Source: Oscillatoriales cyanobacterium (GTDB lineage: Bacteria > Cyanobacteriota > Cyanobacteriia > Cyanobacteriales > Microcoleaceae). From it: a DNA stretch of 32,469 nt. Below are positions 1-7,886 of this stretch, in pieces. The stretch lies in NCBI GenBank assembly GCA_004292745.1, contig RDXH01000144.1, positions 1 through 32,469 on the forward strand, written 5' to 3'. The notes below the pieces were generated by a model. That model was not told where the DNA came from and did not search any database. It saw nothing but the letters and a program-made list of their open reading frames with translations. Every line of letters starts with the position of its first letter. Positions within the stretch are counted from its first letter, which is position 1. The position numbers and the translations under genes were made by a program.

Positions 1-153
1 AATTTTGATGCTGGCGGTGAAAGTTCCCTGGGGCATCTCATCCAAATTATAGGTTATCAAATGTTTGGAGTCGATCGAGTGCGGTTGTTCCAAGCTTTAT
101 GTCCGCAATTTCCACACCTAGTCAGATTTGAGATTGGATATTTAAGATTTTAA
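1..153 (+). CDS. Possible 3' end of a gene cut by the window edge
   Basis: Frame 1 is open from the first base to a TAA at 151-153, about 50 codons, reading through GGESSLGHLIQIIGYQMFGV. I do not recognise the family. The last codons fall in AT-rich low-complexity sequence, so the stop may not be native. The open frame is short enough to arise by chance, so this is a weak call that depends on sequence upstream of the window. Confidence 0.25.
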   Translation, partial: NFDAGGESSLGHLIQIIGYQMFGVDRVRLFQALCPQFPHLVRFEIGYLRF

Positions 154-1031
154 ATTAGGGAACTGTTGTCATGAAAGCTGTTGAGTCATTATCGGCTGTG
201 GGCATTTTGGCATGGTGGAGGCTATGCTAGGGATGTGGCTGGGGTGATGTGTGTCCCCTGTCACGGACGATGGGCTCAATTACAACAGGGCGATGGTATT
301 GAGGGAACCTTCACGCGCGATCGTCTTTATCTATTTTGGGATCGCTTAAAATTTTACACTCAACTCCCTTTTTCACAACCGCCCATCTAATTTTTAGATT
401 CCCAAACCCAAAAAAAGCTGTTTGTCTAAAGGAGTATTCTGATTTTGTCGCTACTCTTCATATCAATAAAATGTTGTCTTTGTCAAGGGTTAGTAGCCAG
501 ATTTTTTATGGCTTATAGATAGATTTAATTCAACAGCAAACTGCACATTTATGGCGTTTTTTGTTAACTAGAACACACACTTTCCCAAAAATTAAGATAG
601 GATGGGATTTCAATCTCAATTGTACTCAGAAGCGGGCAGCACATTTGTCAGTCTTGTTACGATCGCAAACTCAAGACTCAGAAGCTCGTGGCTAGACGCA
701 AGAAAGCGAAGATTTCTGTATCAGATCAGACTGTTTTACAGACTTTGCCTCATTAATGGGCGATCGCCACAGAAGTTAGCAAGTAGGTTAGCAAAATTCG
801 AGGGGCGATGGAGAGCGATAGTCAACAGCGATTTTCCACCGGGGTAATTATATAGAGCGATCATTAGTCATTAGTCATTGCTCATCGATCGGTGTTAATT
901 ATTCATTAATTCACAATCATTTATCATCAGTTACTAATCGGGTATGCCACAGATTGAAAATTCAATAACAAACTACTGAGAACTAATGAATAACCGATCG
1001 TGAGTAAGGGCGAATGACTAATAACTAATAA
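154..1031. other. Gene-poor, repeat-containing intergenic stretch
   Basis: I see no convincing gene here. Short open frames at 181-390, 336-518 and 602-847 lack a good ribosome binding site and any recognisable family. A second frame at roughly 523-695, reading through QQQTAHLWRFLLTRTHTF, is open for almost 60 codons and then hits a stop, which could be decayed coding sequence. Near 860-1035 there are runs of TCATTAGTCATT-type and CTAATAACTAATAACTAA-type short repeats just downstream of the glgC stop. Confidence 0.5.
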
Positions 1032-2321
1032 CTAAATGATAGTTCCATCGGGAATCGTGGCATTTTTCAGGACTACCACAATGCCGCTGCGGATGTAAAA
1101 ACCTTCGCTTTCGCGATTGGCTTCTTCCACTCGGTCTTTATTAATGATTTGAACATTGCGGCCGATGCGTGCATTTTTATCCACAATCGCGCGGCGAATT
1201 GTGGTATCTGCACCGATGCCGAGGGCAACGCCACTGTTTTCCAATGCTGAATGGCGTTCGGCATCGGGTTCGTAGAAGTCAGAACCCATGACGAGGGTGT
1301 CTTGAATTGTACATCCAGCTTCAATGCGCGATCGAACTCCCAAGACAGAATGGTCGATCCGACACTGTTTGAGAATACACCCTTCGGCAATAATTGATTC
1401 AGTCACCGTAGCATCTAACAACTTAGTCGGTGGCAAGAAACGCGGGCGAGTGTAAATTGGAGCATTTTCATCGTAGAAACTGAAAGGAGGCTTAGGCTGT
1501 TTGGTTAGCGCCAAATTAGCATCATAAAAAGCCTCTATGGTTCCAATATCTTCCCAGTAATCGTCAAATAAATAAGCTTGAACGTTATGGTCTTTTGCCG
1601 ATGCCGGAATAATCTCTTTACCAAAATCAGTTTGGTTTAGGGATTGTTTAAGAAGTTTAATCAGAACCTCTTTTTTGAAAACATAAATCCCCATCGAAGC
1701 AATGTAAGGACTTTCCTTGGCTTGTTCTGATGTCAGTCCCAGTGTAGTGGTATCCACCTGCATTGCTTTGAGCGCATCACCTTTTGGCTTTTCGCTAAAA
1801 GAAACAACCCGACCATTGTCGTCAATTTTCATCAAACCAAAATCCGAAGCCCGCTTTTCATCCATGGGCAAAACGGAGAGGGTGATGTCAGCATTAGTTT
1901 CGCGGTGTCTGTCCACAAATTTGCGGTAGTCCATGCGATAGAGGTGGTCGCCGGAAAGAATCAAGTATTCGTCAACGTCCCACTCTTGTAGCAGCCAGAG
2001 ATACTGGCGAACTGCATCGGCTGTCCCTTGAAACCAGTCAGGGTTTTCCTGAGTTTGCTGGGCTGCGAGTACCTCGGCAAATCCGTCTGTGAAGCCGGAA
2101 AATTGGTAGGTACGAGCAATGTGGCGGTTCAGGGATGCCGAGTTGAATTGGGTAAGGACGTAGATTTTGAGTATTTCTGAGTTAATGCAATTGCTGACTG
2201 GAATATCGATGAGGCGATATTTGCCGGCAAGGGGAACCGCGGGTTTGGCGCGCAGTTTGGTTAGGGGGTAAAGGCGGGTGCCTACACCGCCACCGAGAAT
2301 GATGGCTAATACTCTTTTCAA
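1032..2321 (-). CDS. glgC: Glucose-1-phosphate adenylyltransferase (ADP-glucose pyrophosphorylase)
   Basis: Makes ADP-glucose from glucose-1-phosphate and ATP, the committed step of glycogen synthesis in the cytosol. The 429-residue product has the usual cyanobacterial GlgC length. The N-terminal nucleotidyltransferase signature [19 protein letters not shown] (about residues 9-27) is followed by [20 protein letters not shown] and FSEKPKGDA. The last third carries the left-handed beta-helix typical of the family, and YIRSGIVVV lies near the C-terminus. The start codon gives the canonical [11 protein letters not shown] beginning. It is transcribed divergently from the GH13 gene at 2562, so synthesis and breakdown functions for alpha-glucans lie next to each other. 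In cyanobacteria the enzyme is normally activated by 3-phosphoglycerate and inhibited by phosphate; that is family knowledge, not read from this sequence. Confidence 0.97.
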   Translation of the reverse strand: MKRVLAIILGGGVGTRLYPLTKLRAKPAVPLAGKYRLIDIPVSNCINSEILKIYVLTQFNSASLNRHIARTYQFSGFTDGFAEVLAAQQTQENPDWFQGTADAVRQYLWLLQEWDVDEYLILSGDHLYRMDYRKFVDRHRETNADITLSVLPMDEKRASDFGLMKIDDNGRVVSFSEKPKGDALKAMQVDTTTLGLTSEQAKESPYIASMGIYVFKKEVLIKLLKQSLNQTDFGKEIIPASAKDHNVQAYLFDDYWEDIGTIEAFYDANLALTKQPKPPFSFYDENAPIYTRPRFLPPTKLLDATVTESIIAEGCILKQCRIDHSVLGVRSRIEAGCTIQDTLVMGSDFYEPDAERHSALENSGVALGIGADTTIRRAIVDKNARIGRNVQIINKDRVEEANRESEGFYIRSGIVVVLKNATIPDGTII

Positions 2322-2561
2322 GGAACTTCCTCCAGGGGGCCGATGAACTCTCCAAGTCCAGTGTCTGATGGTGAGGACTTCTTGACAAGGGGGGAACTTT
2401 GGATTTTGGATTTTAGATTATAGATTGGGGATTTTTGAGTTTAAATACTTATCAATAAATTGAGTAGATCTTCAAAAAGATCTTGTATTTTCTACCAAAA
2501 GTTAGATACCTCAGCAACCTCTGCTACATTAGCCTAAGCCATAGCAAGCTAGGAAAACTGT

Positions 2562-4037
2562 ATGCAGATTCAAACGCCAGACTGGGTTAAACACGCCGTA
2601 TTCTACCAAATATTCCCCGATCGCTTCGCCAAAAGCAAACAGCCCCGCCAACGCCTGCTACAAAACTTCATGTGGGAGGAGTGGCACGAAATCCCGACCC
2701 TGCAAGGCTACAAAGGTGGCGACTTGTGGGGTGTGATGGAACAGCTAGACTACTTGCAAGATTTAGGGATTAACGCCATTTACTTTACGCCGATTTTTCA
2801 ATCGGCGAGCAATCACCGCTATCACACTCACGACTACTATCAAGTCGATCCGATGTTGGGCGGTAATCAGGCTTTTAAAGATCTTCTAGATGCTGCTCAC
2901 GATCGCAACATCAAAATCGTCCTCGATGGCGTATTTAACCACGCCAGCCGCGGCTTTTTCTTCTTCCACGACATCCTCGAAAACGGCTCCCATTCTCCCT
3001 GGTTGGATTGGTTTAAAATTGAAGGTTGGCCGCTATCTCCCTACGATGGCAATTATCCGGCTAATTACGCCGGTTGGGACGGCAATCGAGCGCTACCTGT
3101 ATTCAATCACGACAATCCAGAAGTCCGGGAATATATCATGGAAATAGCCGAATACTGGATTAAGTTCGGCATTGACGGCTGGCGGCTAGATGTTCCTTTT
3201 GAAATTAAAGCACCAGGATTTTGGCAGGAATTTCGAGACCGAGTAAAGGCGATTAATCCCGAAGCTTACATTGTGGGCGAAGTCTGGGAAGATGCGAGGG
3301 AATGGCTCGACGGTACCCAATTTGATGGGGTGATGAATTATCTGTTTGCGGGACCAACTATTGCTTTTACAGCGGGCGATCGAGTAGATGTAGCTCAAAT
3401 TGAAGGTCGTTCTTACCGTCCCTATCCCCCACTTTTTGCTCAGGAGTACGGCGAAAAAATTCAGCACGTTTTAGAATTGTATCCTTGGCCGATTCAGCTC
3501 ACTCAACTCAATTTGTTAGCCAGTCACGACACCGCCCGGTTATTGTCCATTACCGGAGGCGACCAAAAAAGTGTTGAACTTGCTACCTTGTTGCTGTTAA
3601 CTTTTCCCGGAGCTCCCAGCATTTATTACGGCGATGAAGTTGGTTTACCTGGTGCTCTCGACCCAGATTCCCGTCGTGGTTTTCCTATCAAATCAGATTG
3701 GAAACTCGATGTTTTAGATTACCACAAGCAATTGATAGCTTTGCGACAAAAATACTGTGCTCTCCGCACCGGAGGGTATGAAATTTTGTTTGCTCAGGGA
3801 ACAGTTTATGTTTTTGCGAGAATCTTGGGGGATGAAGAAATCGTGGTTGCGGTCAATGTTGCCACAGAATCTGCACATATTAGCTTTGAAATGCAGGTCA
3901 CAGATCCCGGCCGAAGTTTCAAATATGCTGACCCGAAATTGCTGTTTGGTCAAGGTGAGTTTGTTTGGAAAGAGGAAGGGGAAACTCGGTATTTAGAATT
4001 GAGTCTGCCGGCGCGATCGGGCTTGATTTTAGGTTAA
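2562..4037 (+). CDS. GH13 alpha-amylase family enzyme (neopullulanase/cyclomaltodextrinase-like)
   Basis: A glycoside hydrolase family 13 protein of 491 residues, expected to cleave alpha-1,4 (possibly alpha-1,6) glucans. The four GH13 regions are present: DGVFNHASRG (around residue 120), GWRLDVP with the predicted nucleophile D210, GEVWEDA with the predicted acid/base E240, and ASHDTAR with D323. Region IV reads SHDT where NHD is usual, which is conservative. The protein begins almost directly at the barrel (WVKHAVFYQIFPDRFA) and lacks the N-terminal beta-domain of many neopullulanases. There is no signal peptide, so it is likely cytosolic. A beta-sandwich C-terminal region follows near residue 400. 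Its position opposite glgC supports a role in glycogen or maltodextrin turnover. The exact specificity cannot be read from the sequence. Confidence 0.9.
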   Translation: MQIQTPDWVKHAVFYQIFPDRFAKSKQPRQRLLQNFMWEEWHEIPTLQGYKGGDLWGVMEQLDYLQDLGINAIYFTPIFQSASNHRYHTHDYYQVDPMLGGNQAFKDLLDAAHDRNIKIVLDGVFNHASRGFFFFHDILENGSHSPWLDWFKIEGWPLSPYDGNYPANYAGWDGNRALPVFNHDNPEVREYIMEIAEYWIKFGIDGWRLDVPFEIKAPGFWQEFRDRVKAINPEAYIVGEVWEDAREWLDGTQFDGVMNYLFAGPTIAFTAGDRVDVAQIEGRSYRPYPPLFAQEYGEKIQHVLELYPWPIQLTQLNLLASHDTARLLSITGGDQKSVELATLLLLTFPGAPSIYYGDEVGLPGALDPDSRRGFPIKSDWKLDVLDYHKQLIALRQKYCALRTGGYEILFAQGTVYVFARILGDEEIVVAVNVATESAHISFEMQVTDPGRSFKYADPKLLFGQGEFVWKEEGETRYLELSLPARSGLILG

Positions 4038-4038
4038 G

Positions 4039-4066
4039 CTAATTTAGCAAGCAGTTGCTAAATTAG
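4039..4066 (+). terminator. Perfect 12-bp hairpin just after the GH13 stop
   Basis: CTAATTTAGCAA and TTGCTAAATTAG form a perfect 12-bp stem around a GCAG loop, a few bases downstream of the GH13 stop codon. There is only a short pyrimidine run (TCTT) after it, so it is either a weak terminator or a transcript-end stabilising hairpin. Confidence 0.55.
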
Positions 4067-4091
4067 TCTTGGACGCAACCATCTTAAGAAT

Positions 4092-4116
4092 AGGGCAACC
4101 ATCGGGGTTGCCCCTA
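4092..4116. repeat. GGGCAACC...GGTTGCCCC palindromic repeat
   Basis: The arms GGGCAACC and GGTTGCCC flank a short spacer. The sequence resembles the larger repeat found twice inside the STAND NTPase gene at 12109-12336, where GGGGCAATCCCCCTGTGGTTGCCCC-like text recurs. It belongs to a dispersed intergenic repeat type. Confidence 0.5.
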
Positions 4117-4172
4117 CAAAACACTATATATAGATGCTGTGTGTCCAGGACTGTAAAAGACTGAAGACTCAG

Positions 4173-4201
4173 ATCCCCGACTTCTTTAAGAAGTCGGGGA
4201 T
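4173..4201. repeat. Near-perfect palindrome, 14-bp arms
   Basis: ATCCCCGACTTCTT is followed after one base by its exact reverse complement. Related hairpins with the core GACTTCTTTAAGAAGTC or a variant occur at 24908-24936 and 19541-19575. This indicates a dispersed palindromic repeat family that may also act as a bidirectional terminator. Confidence 0.7.
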
Positions 4202-4281
4202 ATAAGGGAACGCAGAAGCAAATCGCATTATGCGGTAGGATGACCCAATAGCTGATTATGATGAGTTTGTTCATGTGCCAC

Positions 4282-4308
4282 TGCATAATCCTCTGAAACC
4301 ATCCCGAT
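4282..4308 (+). promoter_or_regulatory. Bipartite motif copy 1, upstream of the sigma operon
   Basis: TGCATAA at 4282-4288, a 13-nt spacer, then TCCCGAT at 4302-4308. It lies about 30 nt before the small gene at 4338 that precedes the sigma-like gene. The same two blocks with identical spacing occur five more times in the window. It is most simply read as a -35/-10 pair for an alternative sigma factor, or as an operator. Confidence 0.75.
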
Positions 4309-4337
4309 GAACAGACAAAGTTTATCCAGAGGCGAAT

Positions 4338-4526
4338 ATGGTAACTACAATCGAGCAAATTGTCCCATACCAGGACTTCCGCAATTGGAAGTACGAAGTG
4401 GATGCAGAGAGCGATCGCATTCTCACAGGCGTTAAGGCTCTCAACCCAAAGGAAGCAGAATTAGGGGAAAGGTTGTTACTGACGCGGCAAGATTTCTTGC
4501 CAGAGAGTGCCATTACCCTATTATAG
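4338..4526 (+). CDS. Small hypothetical protein ahead of the sigma-like gene
   Basis: A 62-residue acidic protein that I do not recognise, without a signal peptide or membrane segment. It has a purine-rich AGAGGCG a few bases before the ATG, and motif copy 1 is about 30 nt upstream, so it is positioned as the first gene of the transcript that continues into the sigma-like gene at 4588 (61-nt gap). It could be a small regulator of that sigma factor, by analogy with sigma/anti-sigma pairs, or a remnant of a larger gene. Only its position supports the regulatory idea. Confidence 0.5.
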   Translation: MVTTIEQIVPYQDFRNWKYEVDAESDRILTGVKALNPKEAELGERLLLTRQDFLPESAITLL

Positions 4527-4587
4527 CAAGGGATTACTGCCCACAAGCTCATAGGAATTAGCTAATCTGAAAATACAGGGAAAAACG

Positions 4588-6069
4588 ATGAAAAAGCGCA
4601 GGGATCTTGTTGAATTATTTTCTACTTTTCTTCAGATTGATGACCATTACGATGCTCTGGGCCCCTGTTGGGAAAAGTCGCCCCGGCTGGCAAGTAATAT
4701 GACTAAGAAAATCGAGTCAGAAGCGATCGCAAATGAAGAATTTTGGGCCCAATACTGGCTGAAAGCAACTCTCAAAGACTCCCAAACCAAATCCTCGGCG
4801 AGGGAACACCTATCAGCTTACTTAGAAGAAGCCTGCTATTGGACAGCAATCAAAATTTACCAGCAGCTTGCAGCTTACCAACTACGACGAGTGGATTGTT
4901 TCTTGATGCTCAGAGAAGTAGCGGCTAATCCCGTCAAGCTCTTTAAGAACTATGACTACAAAAGTAGCAGTGTCAAAACATATTCCCAATTTGCCTTAAA
5001 AAGCGCTGTGCTGGATCAAGTGCGGAAAGGGAGAGAATTAGACAAATATACTTGGCCGGCACTACTGCGAGCAGTTACTAAAAAGCGGCTTAAAGAATCC
5101 TTGCACAAAGCCAATCTCAAAGAGCCAGAAATGTCTCAATGCTTGTTAGCTTGGCAATGTTTTCGCGATAAGTACGTCCCGACTAAAGCGGCTGGTAGTA
5201 AGCAATTGCAACCACCAGATCAGAGGCAAATGGAAGCGATCGCCAACCATTATAACCAACAGTATAATCCCCAAGAAGCCCTAAGCGCTCAAACAATTCA
5301 AAAGTTGCTAGAACTCTGCGTTCAAGTAATTCAAGATAGTTCAAAAACCAGCTTTTTTTCCCTGGAAGATTGTGTTTCTGAACCTGCTTTCATCTCTGAA
5401 GATCCCATTGAGGAGCAAGATGCTGTAGAGAGCGAATATCATCAAATTAATCAGGTTTTATCAAAAGCCTTTGCTGCTTTACCAGAAGAAGCACAGACTC
5501 TACTTAATCTCTGGTATGGATTGGGAATGACTCAATCAGATTTAGCTCTTGTTTTGGGAATTTCCCAACAGTATCAAGTTTCTAGAACGGTAGGGAAACA
5601 CAAACAATTACTGTTAAAGCCTTTGGCAGAATGGAGCAAAGAAACTTTGCAAATCACCCTAAATTCTCAGCAACTTGGTGAAATGGCTAAACAGCTAGAT
5701 GGGTGGCTAGAAGAACACTGTGCAGCACCCTTCCGTAAGGTTTTAAAGGAATCTATATTTCAGCCTTCAATCCATCCTGAAATTCAACTATTGCGGCTCG
5801 TTTTTGGGCAAAATTTAAAGCCTGAACACGTAGCTAATGAACTACAAATTAAGGAAGCAGATATCAAATTGAGGATGAATCGAGTCAAGCAAAGTTTGCA
5901 GATCAGCTTAAAATATTATGTGGAAAATACGCTGCAAATTTCTCTTGCTCCCTGCAAATCAGTAGATAAATCCACAGCCAATTTCATTGAATTGTACTTG
6001 CAAAAAGCACCTTACGCTACTTTCACAGGACTTACGCACGTCGAGGCCAGAAACCGGGTTTCGACCTAG
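4588..6069 (+). CDS. Divergent sigma-70-like transcription factor
   Basis: A 493-residue protein with sigma-70 character. Around residues 125-155 it has a region-2-like stretch (SVKTYSQFALKSAVLDQVRKG), comparable to the helix of sigma factors where a Y-x-R-I-x-D-x-I-R pattern is usual. Around residues 290-345 it has a region-4-like helix-turn-helix (LPEEAQTLLNLWYGLGMTQSDLALVLGIS), followed by a further helical C-terminal part with a second HTH-like segment (LKPEHVANELQIKEADIKLR). It precedes a DUF1822 gene, a pairing I recall from cyanobacteria. Motif copy 1 lies upstream of its operon, suggesting autoregulation. The last 13 residues (from G481) are encoded by a MITE-like repeat that supplies the stop codon, so the native C-terminus is probably lost. 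DNA binding and promoter choice are inferred. Confidence 0.75.
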   Translation: MKKRRDLVELFSTFLQIDDHYDALGPCWEKSPRLASNMTKKIESEAIANEEFWAQYWLKATLKDSQTKSSAREHLSAYLEEACYWTAIKIYQQLAAYQLRRVDCFLMLREVAANPVKLFKNYDYKSSSVKTYSQFALKSAVLDQVRKGRELDKYTWPALLRAVTKKRLKESLHKANLKEPEMSQCLLAWQCFRDKYVPTKAAGSKQLQPPDQRQMEAIANHYNQQYNPQEALSAQTIQKLLELCVQVIQDSSKTSFFSLEDCVSEPAFISEDPIEEQDAVESEYHQINQVLSKAFAALPEEAQTLLNLWYGLGMTQSDLALVLGISQQYQVSRTVGKHKQLLLKPLAEWSKETLQITLNSQQLGEMAKQLDGWLEEHCAAPFRKVLKESIFQPSIHPEIQLLRLVFGQNLKPEHVANELQIKEADIKLRMNRVKQSLQISLKYYVENTLQISLAPCKSVDKSTANFIELYLQKAPYATFTGLTHVEARNRVST

Positions 6070-6129
6070 ATATCTAGTTGAGAATCAGGTATTTGTCAAA
6101 AGAAACCCGGTTTCTTTGCGTAAGTCCTG
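6026..6129. repeat. MITE-like element with 11-bp terminal inverted repeats
   Basis: The ends CAGGACTTACG and CGTAAGTCCTG are perfect inverted repeats. Each arm also carries an inner GAAACCGGGTTTC / GAAACCCGGTTTC palindrome. The element begins inside the sigma-like reading frame and ends 12 nt before the ribosome binding site of the DUF1822 gene. Related sequences lie at 9941-9989, 16178-16200 and 17949-18053, and a fragment lies within the STAND gene near 12357-12377. Confidence 0.8.
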
Positions 6130-6156
6130 TTTCAAATAAATAAGGAGAATTGAAAA

Positions 6157-7522
6157 ATGTTGACTACTGACGAATTACTGTTCTTAAATCCCAATCAAAT
6201 CGTGCTGGATCTTTCACCACAGGAGTGTCAAGCAGCTTGGGAATCTGGTCGTCAATTTTCTAGTGATGTAGGGCGGTGGAGAAGAATCGGGAATTGAACC
6301 ACAAGTTTTTCCTAATCCAACTGAGGCAATAAATCTCTGGGAATCTATCAATGGTACGGCAATTTCTCTCGAACAAACTAGAATTGTAATTATCCCAAGT
6401 GAAGCGATAGACACTGAAGAATTTTGCGTGTCGCAAGAATGGGTAGATATCCCCAATTGGACAGCAAATTATTATTTAGCAGTGCAGGTTTCTCCTGATG
6501 ACGGTTATTTGCGGGTGTGGGGATACGCAACGCACCAACAACTGAAAGAGTCAGGTATTTACGATGAATTTGAGCGGGTTTATTCTCTTGAACGTGCTGA
6601 TGTCATTGAAGATTTGAACGTAATGTGGGTAGCAAGGCAACTCTGTCCTGATGAAAAAGTTGAGGTAGAATCCTTACCAAGTTTATCTCAAAATCAAGCT
6701 GAAACAATTTTAGCACAAATCAGCCAATATCCTCTTGATTCACTGCGCTTAAACCTGCCCTTTACACAGTGGGGAGCTTTGTTAAGTCAAAATAGTTGGA
6801 GACAGCAATTGTGGGGACAGCGAGAGGTCGCTGTGGCAACGAATCCGACTGCGGTAGTAGAAAGAACTCTCACAAATTTGTCTAACTGGTTTGAGAATAT
6901 GTTTGAAACTGGATGGCAAACAATTGCAGAATTTGTGGGACAGCCAGAAAGTAATTTAACTTTAGCATTTCGGAGCATGGAAATGGCTGTGAATCGAGGG
7001 GAAACTATTGCAAATTTAATTGACTTGATTTATAATAGTGTTGATGACGGTCAATTAAAAGTTGCGGCTCAGAGATTAGGAGAAATTGGCAATGACAATC
7101 CTGAAGCTATTGCAGCACTAATTCACCTGATTCGCACTACTGAGGATGAGGAAACTCGCTGGGCTGCGGCTGAGAGTTTGTGGACGATCGCGCCAAGCAA
7201 TCCTGCATCCGGTGTTCGGAGGATTGCAGATTTGGGAATGCAGATTGGCGATCGCGCTGTGGCGCTGATGGTAGCAATTTTGCCCAAAGCGGAAGGGAAA
7301 GTGGCTATTCTGTTGCGAGTCTATCCAATGAGGGGTCAAACTTATTTACCGTCTGGCTTGCAATTAGCTGTACTGGATGAAGATGGGGATATTTTCTTGG
7401 AAACTGAAGCGAGGGATGCTGATAATTATATTCAACTCAAATTTGGGGGCGATCGGGGTGAAAGATTTAGTGTTAGAGTAGCGCTGGGAGATGATGGAAT
7501 TACGGAAGGTTTTGCGATTTGA
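6157..7522 (+). pseudogene. DUF1822 family protein, broken by a +1 frameshift
   Basis: The start at 6157 has a strong AAGGAG site at 6142-6147 and opens MLTTDELLFLNPNQIVLDLS, but the frame ends at a TGA near 6296. The gene continues in the next frame to 7522. Removing one G from the GGG at 6271-6273 restores one reading frame of about 454 codons through VGGGEESGIEPQVFPN. The C-terminal half has a HEAT-like repeat (AAQRLGEIGNDNPEAIAALI) and the DUF1822-type ending (VRVYPMRGQTYLPSGLQ, then DNYIQLKFGG). DUF1822 proteins are cyanobacterial, of unknown function, and often lie beside a sigma-like gene as here. The reading frame is otherwise undamaged, so this is either a recent mutation or a sequencing error; an in-frame ATG or GTG at 6428 could express the C-terminal part. 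Confidence 0.8.
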
Positions 7523-7541
7523 AAGAAATTTATCGTTTCCG

Positions 7542-7639
7542 GGCGTTAGGAGTTATCCATCTCGTCGATCGTTCGGCGGTTGAAACCGCTGGCGTTAGGA
7601 GTTATCCATCTCGTCGATCGTTCGGCGGTTGAAACCGCT
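7542..7639. repeat. 49-bp tandem repeat, two identical copies
   Basis: A 49-bp unit beginning GGCGTTAGGAG and ending GGCGGTTGAAACCGCT occurs at 7542-7590 and 7591-7639 with no difference between copies. Each unit ends in the palindrome GCGGTTGAAACCGC. That palindrome also occurs at about 26641, and in reverse as GCGGTTTCAACC at about 18929, so it is a dispersed family. After the second copy, AGTCTGCCTCCGCAGACT is a further hairpin of the same composite. Confidence 0.85.
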
Positions 7640-7705
7640 ACTACACAAACAAAGTCTGCCTCCGCAGACTAAGAAATATTGACGGTTATACATCCTGATA
7701 ACAGT

Positions 7706-7731
7706 ACCCGGTCAAATGACCGGGTTTTTTT
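7706..7731 (+). terminator. Rho-independent terminator
   Basis: CCCGGTC-AAAT-GACCGGG forms a strong GC stem followed by seven T. It closes the sigma-like/DUF1822 transcript and isolates it from the GTPase unit. Confidence 0.85.
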
Positions 7732-7752
7732 ATGAAGTGCGATCGCAACTCT

Positions 7753-7779
7753 TGCATAATCTCACAAGCCTTTCCCGAT
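7753..7779 (+). promoter_or_regulatory. Bipartite motif copy 2, upstream of the dynamin-like GTPase
   Basis: TGCATAA at 7753-7759, 13 nt, TCCCGAT at 7773-7779. It lies just after the terminator at 7706 and about 107 nt before the GTPase start, as expected of a promoter for that unit. Confidence 0.75.
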
Positions 7780-7795
7780 ACATAAATAACAAAGC

Positions 7796-7842
7796 GAGAT
7801 GTCAGATATAAAAACATCCTCTGTTTTTATATCTGGCATCTC
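7796..7842 (+). other. Long leader hairpin before the GTPase gene
   Basis: GAGATG.CAGATATAAAAAC pairs with GTTTTTATATCTG.CATCTC around a 7-nt loop, giving roughly 19 base pairs with one mismatch. It begins about 17 nt after motif copy 2, so it would lie at the start of the transcript and could stabilise it or control its translation. There is no T-run. Confidence 0.7.
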
Positions 7843-7886
7843 AAAACATCCCAAAAACCATTATCATTCCTAGGAGACATGAAACC

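Noticed and set aside
602-847. An 81-codon open frame in the first kilobase
   Set aside because: No translation signal or recognisable motif; composition is that of the surrounding degenerate DNA.
7542-7639. Tandem 49-bp units as a CRISPR or phage attachment site
   Set aside because: Only two copies without spacers, and no integrase or tRNA gene nearby; the sequence belongs to a dispersed palindromic family.
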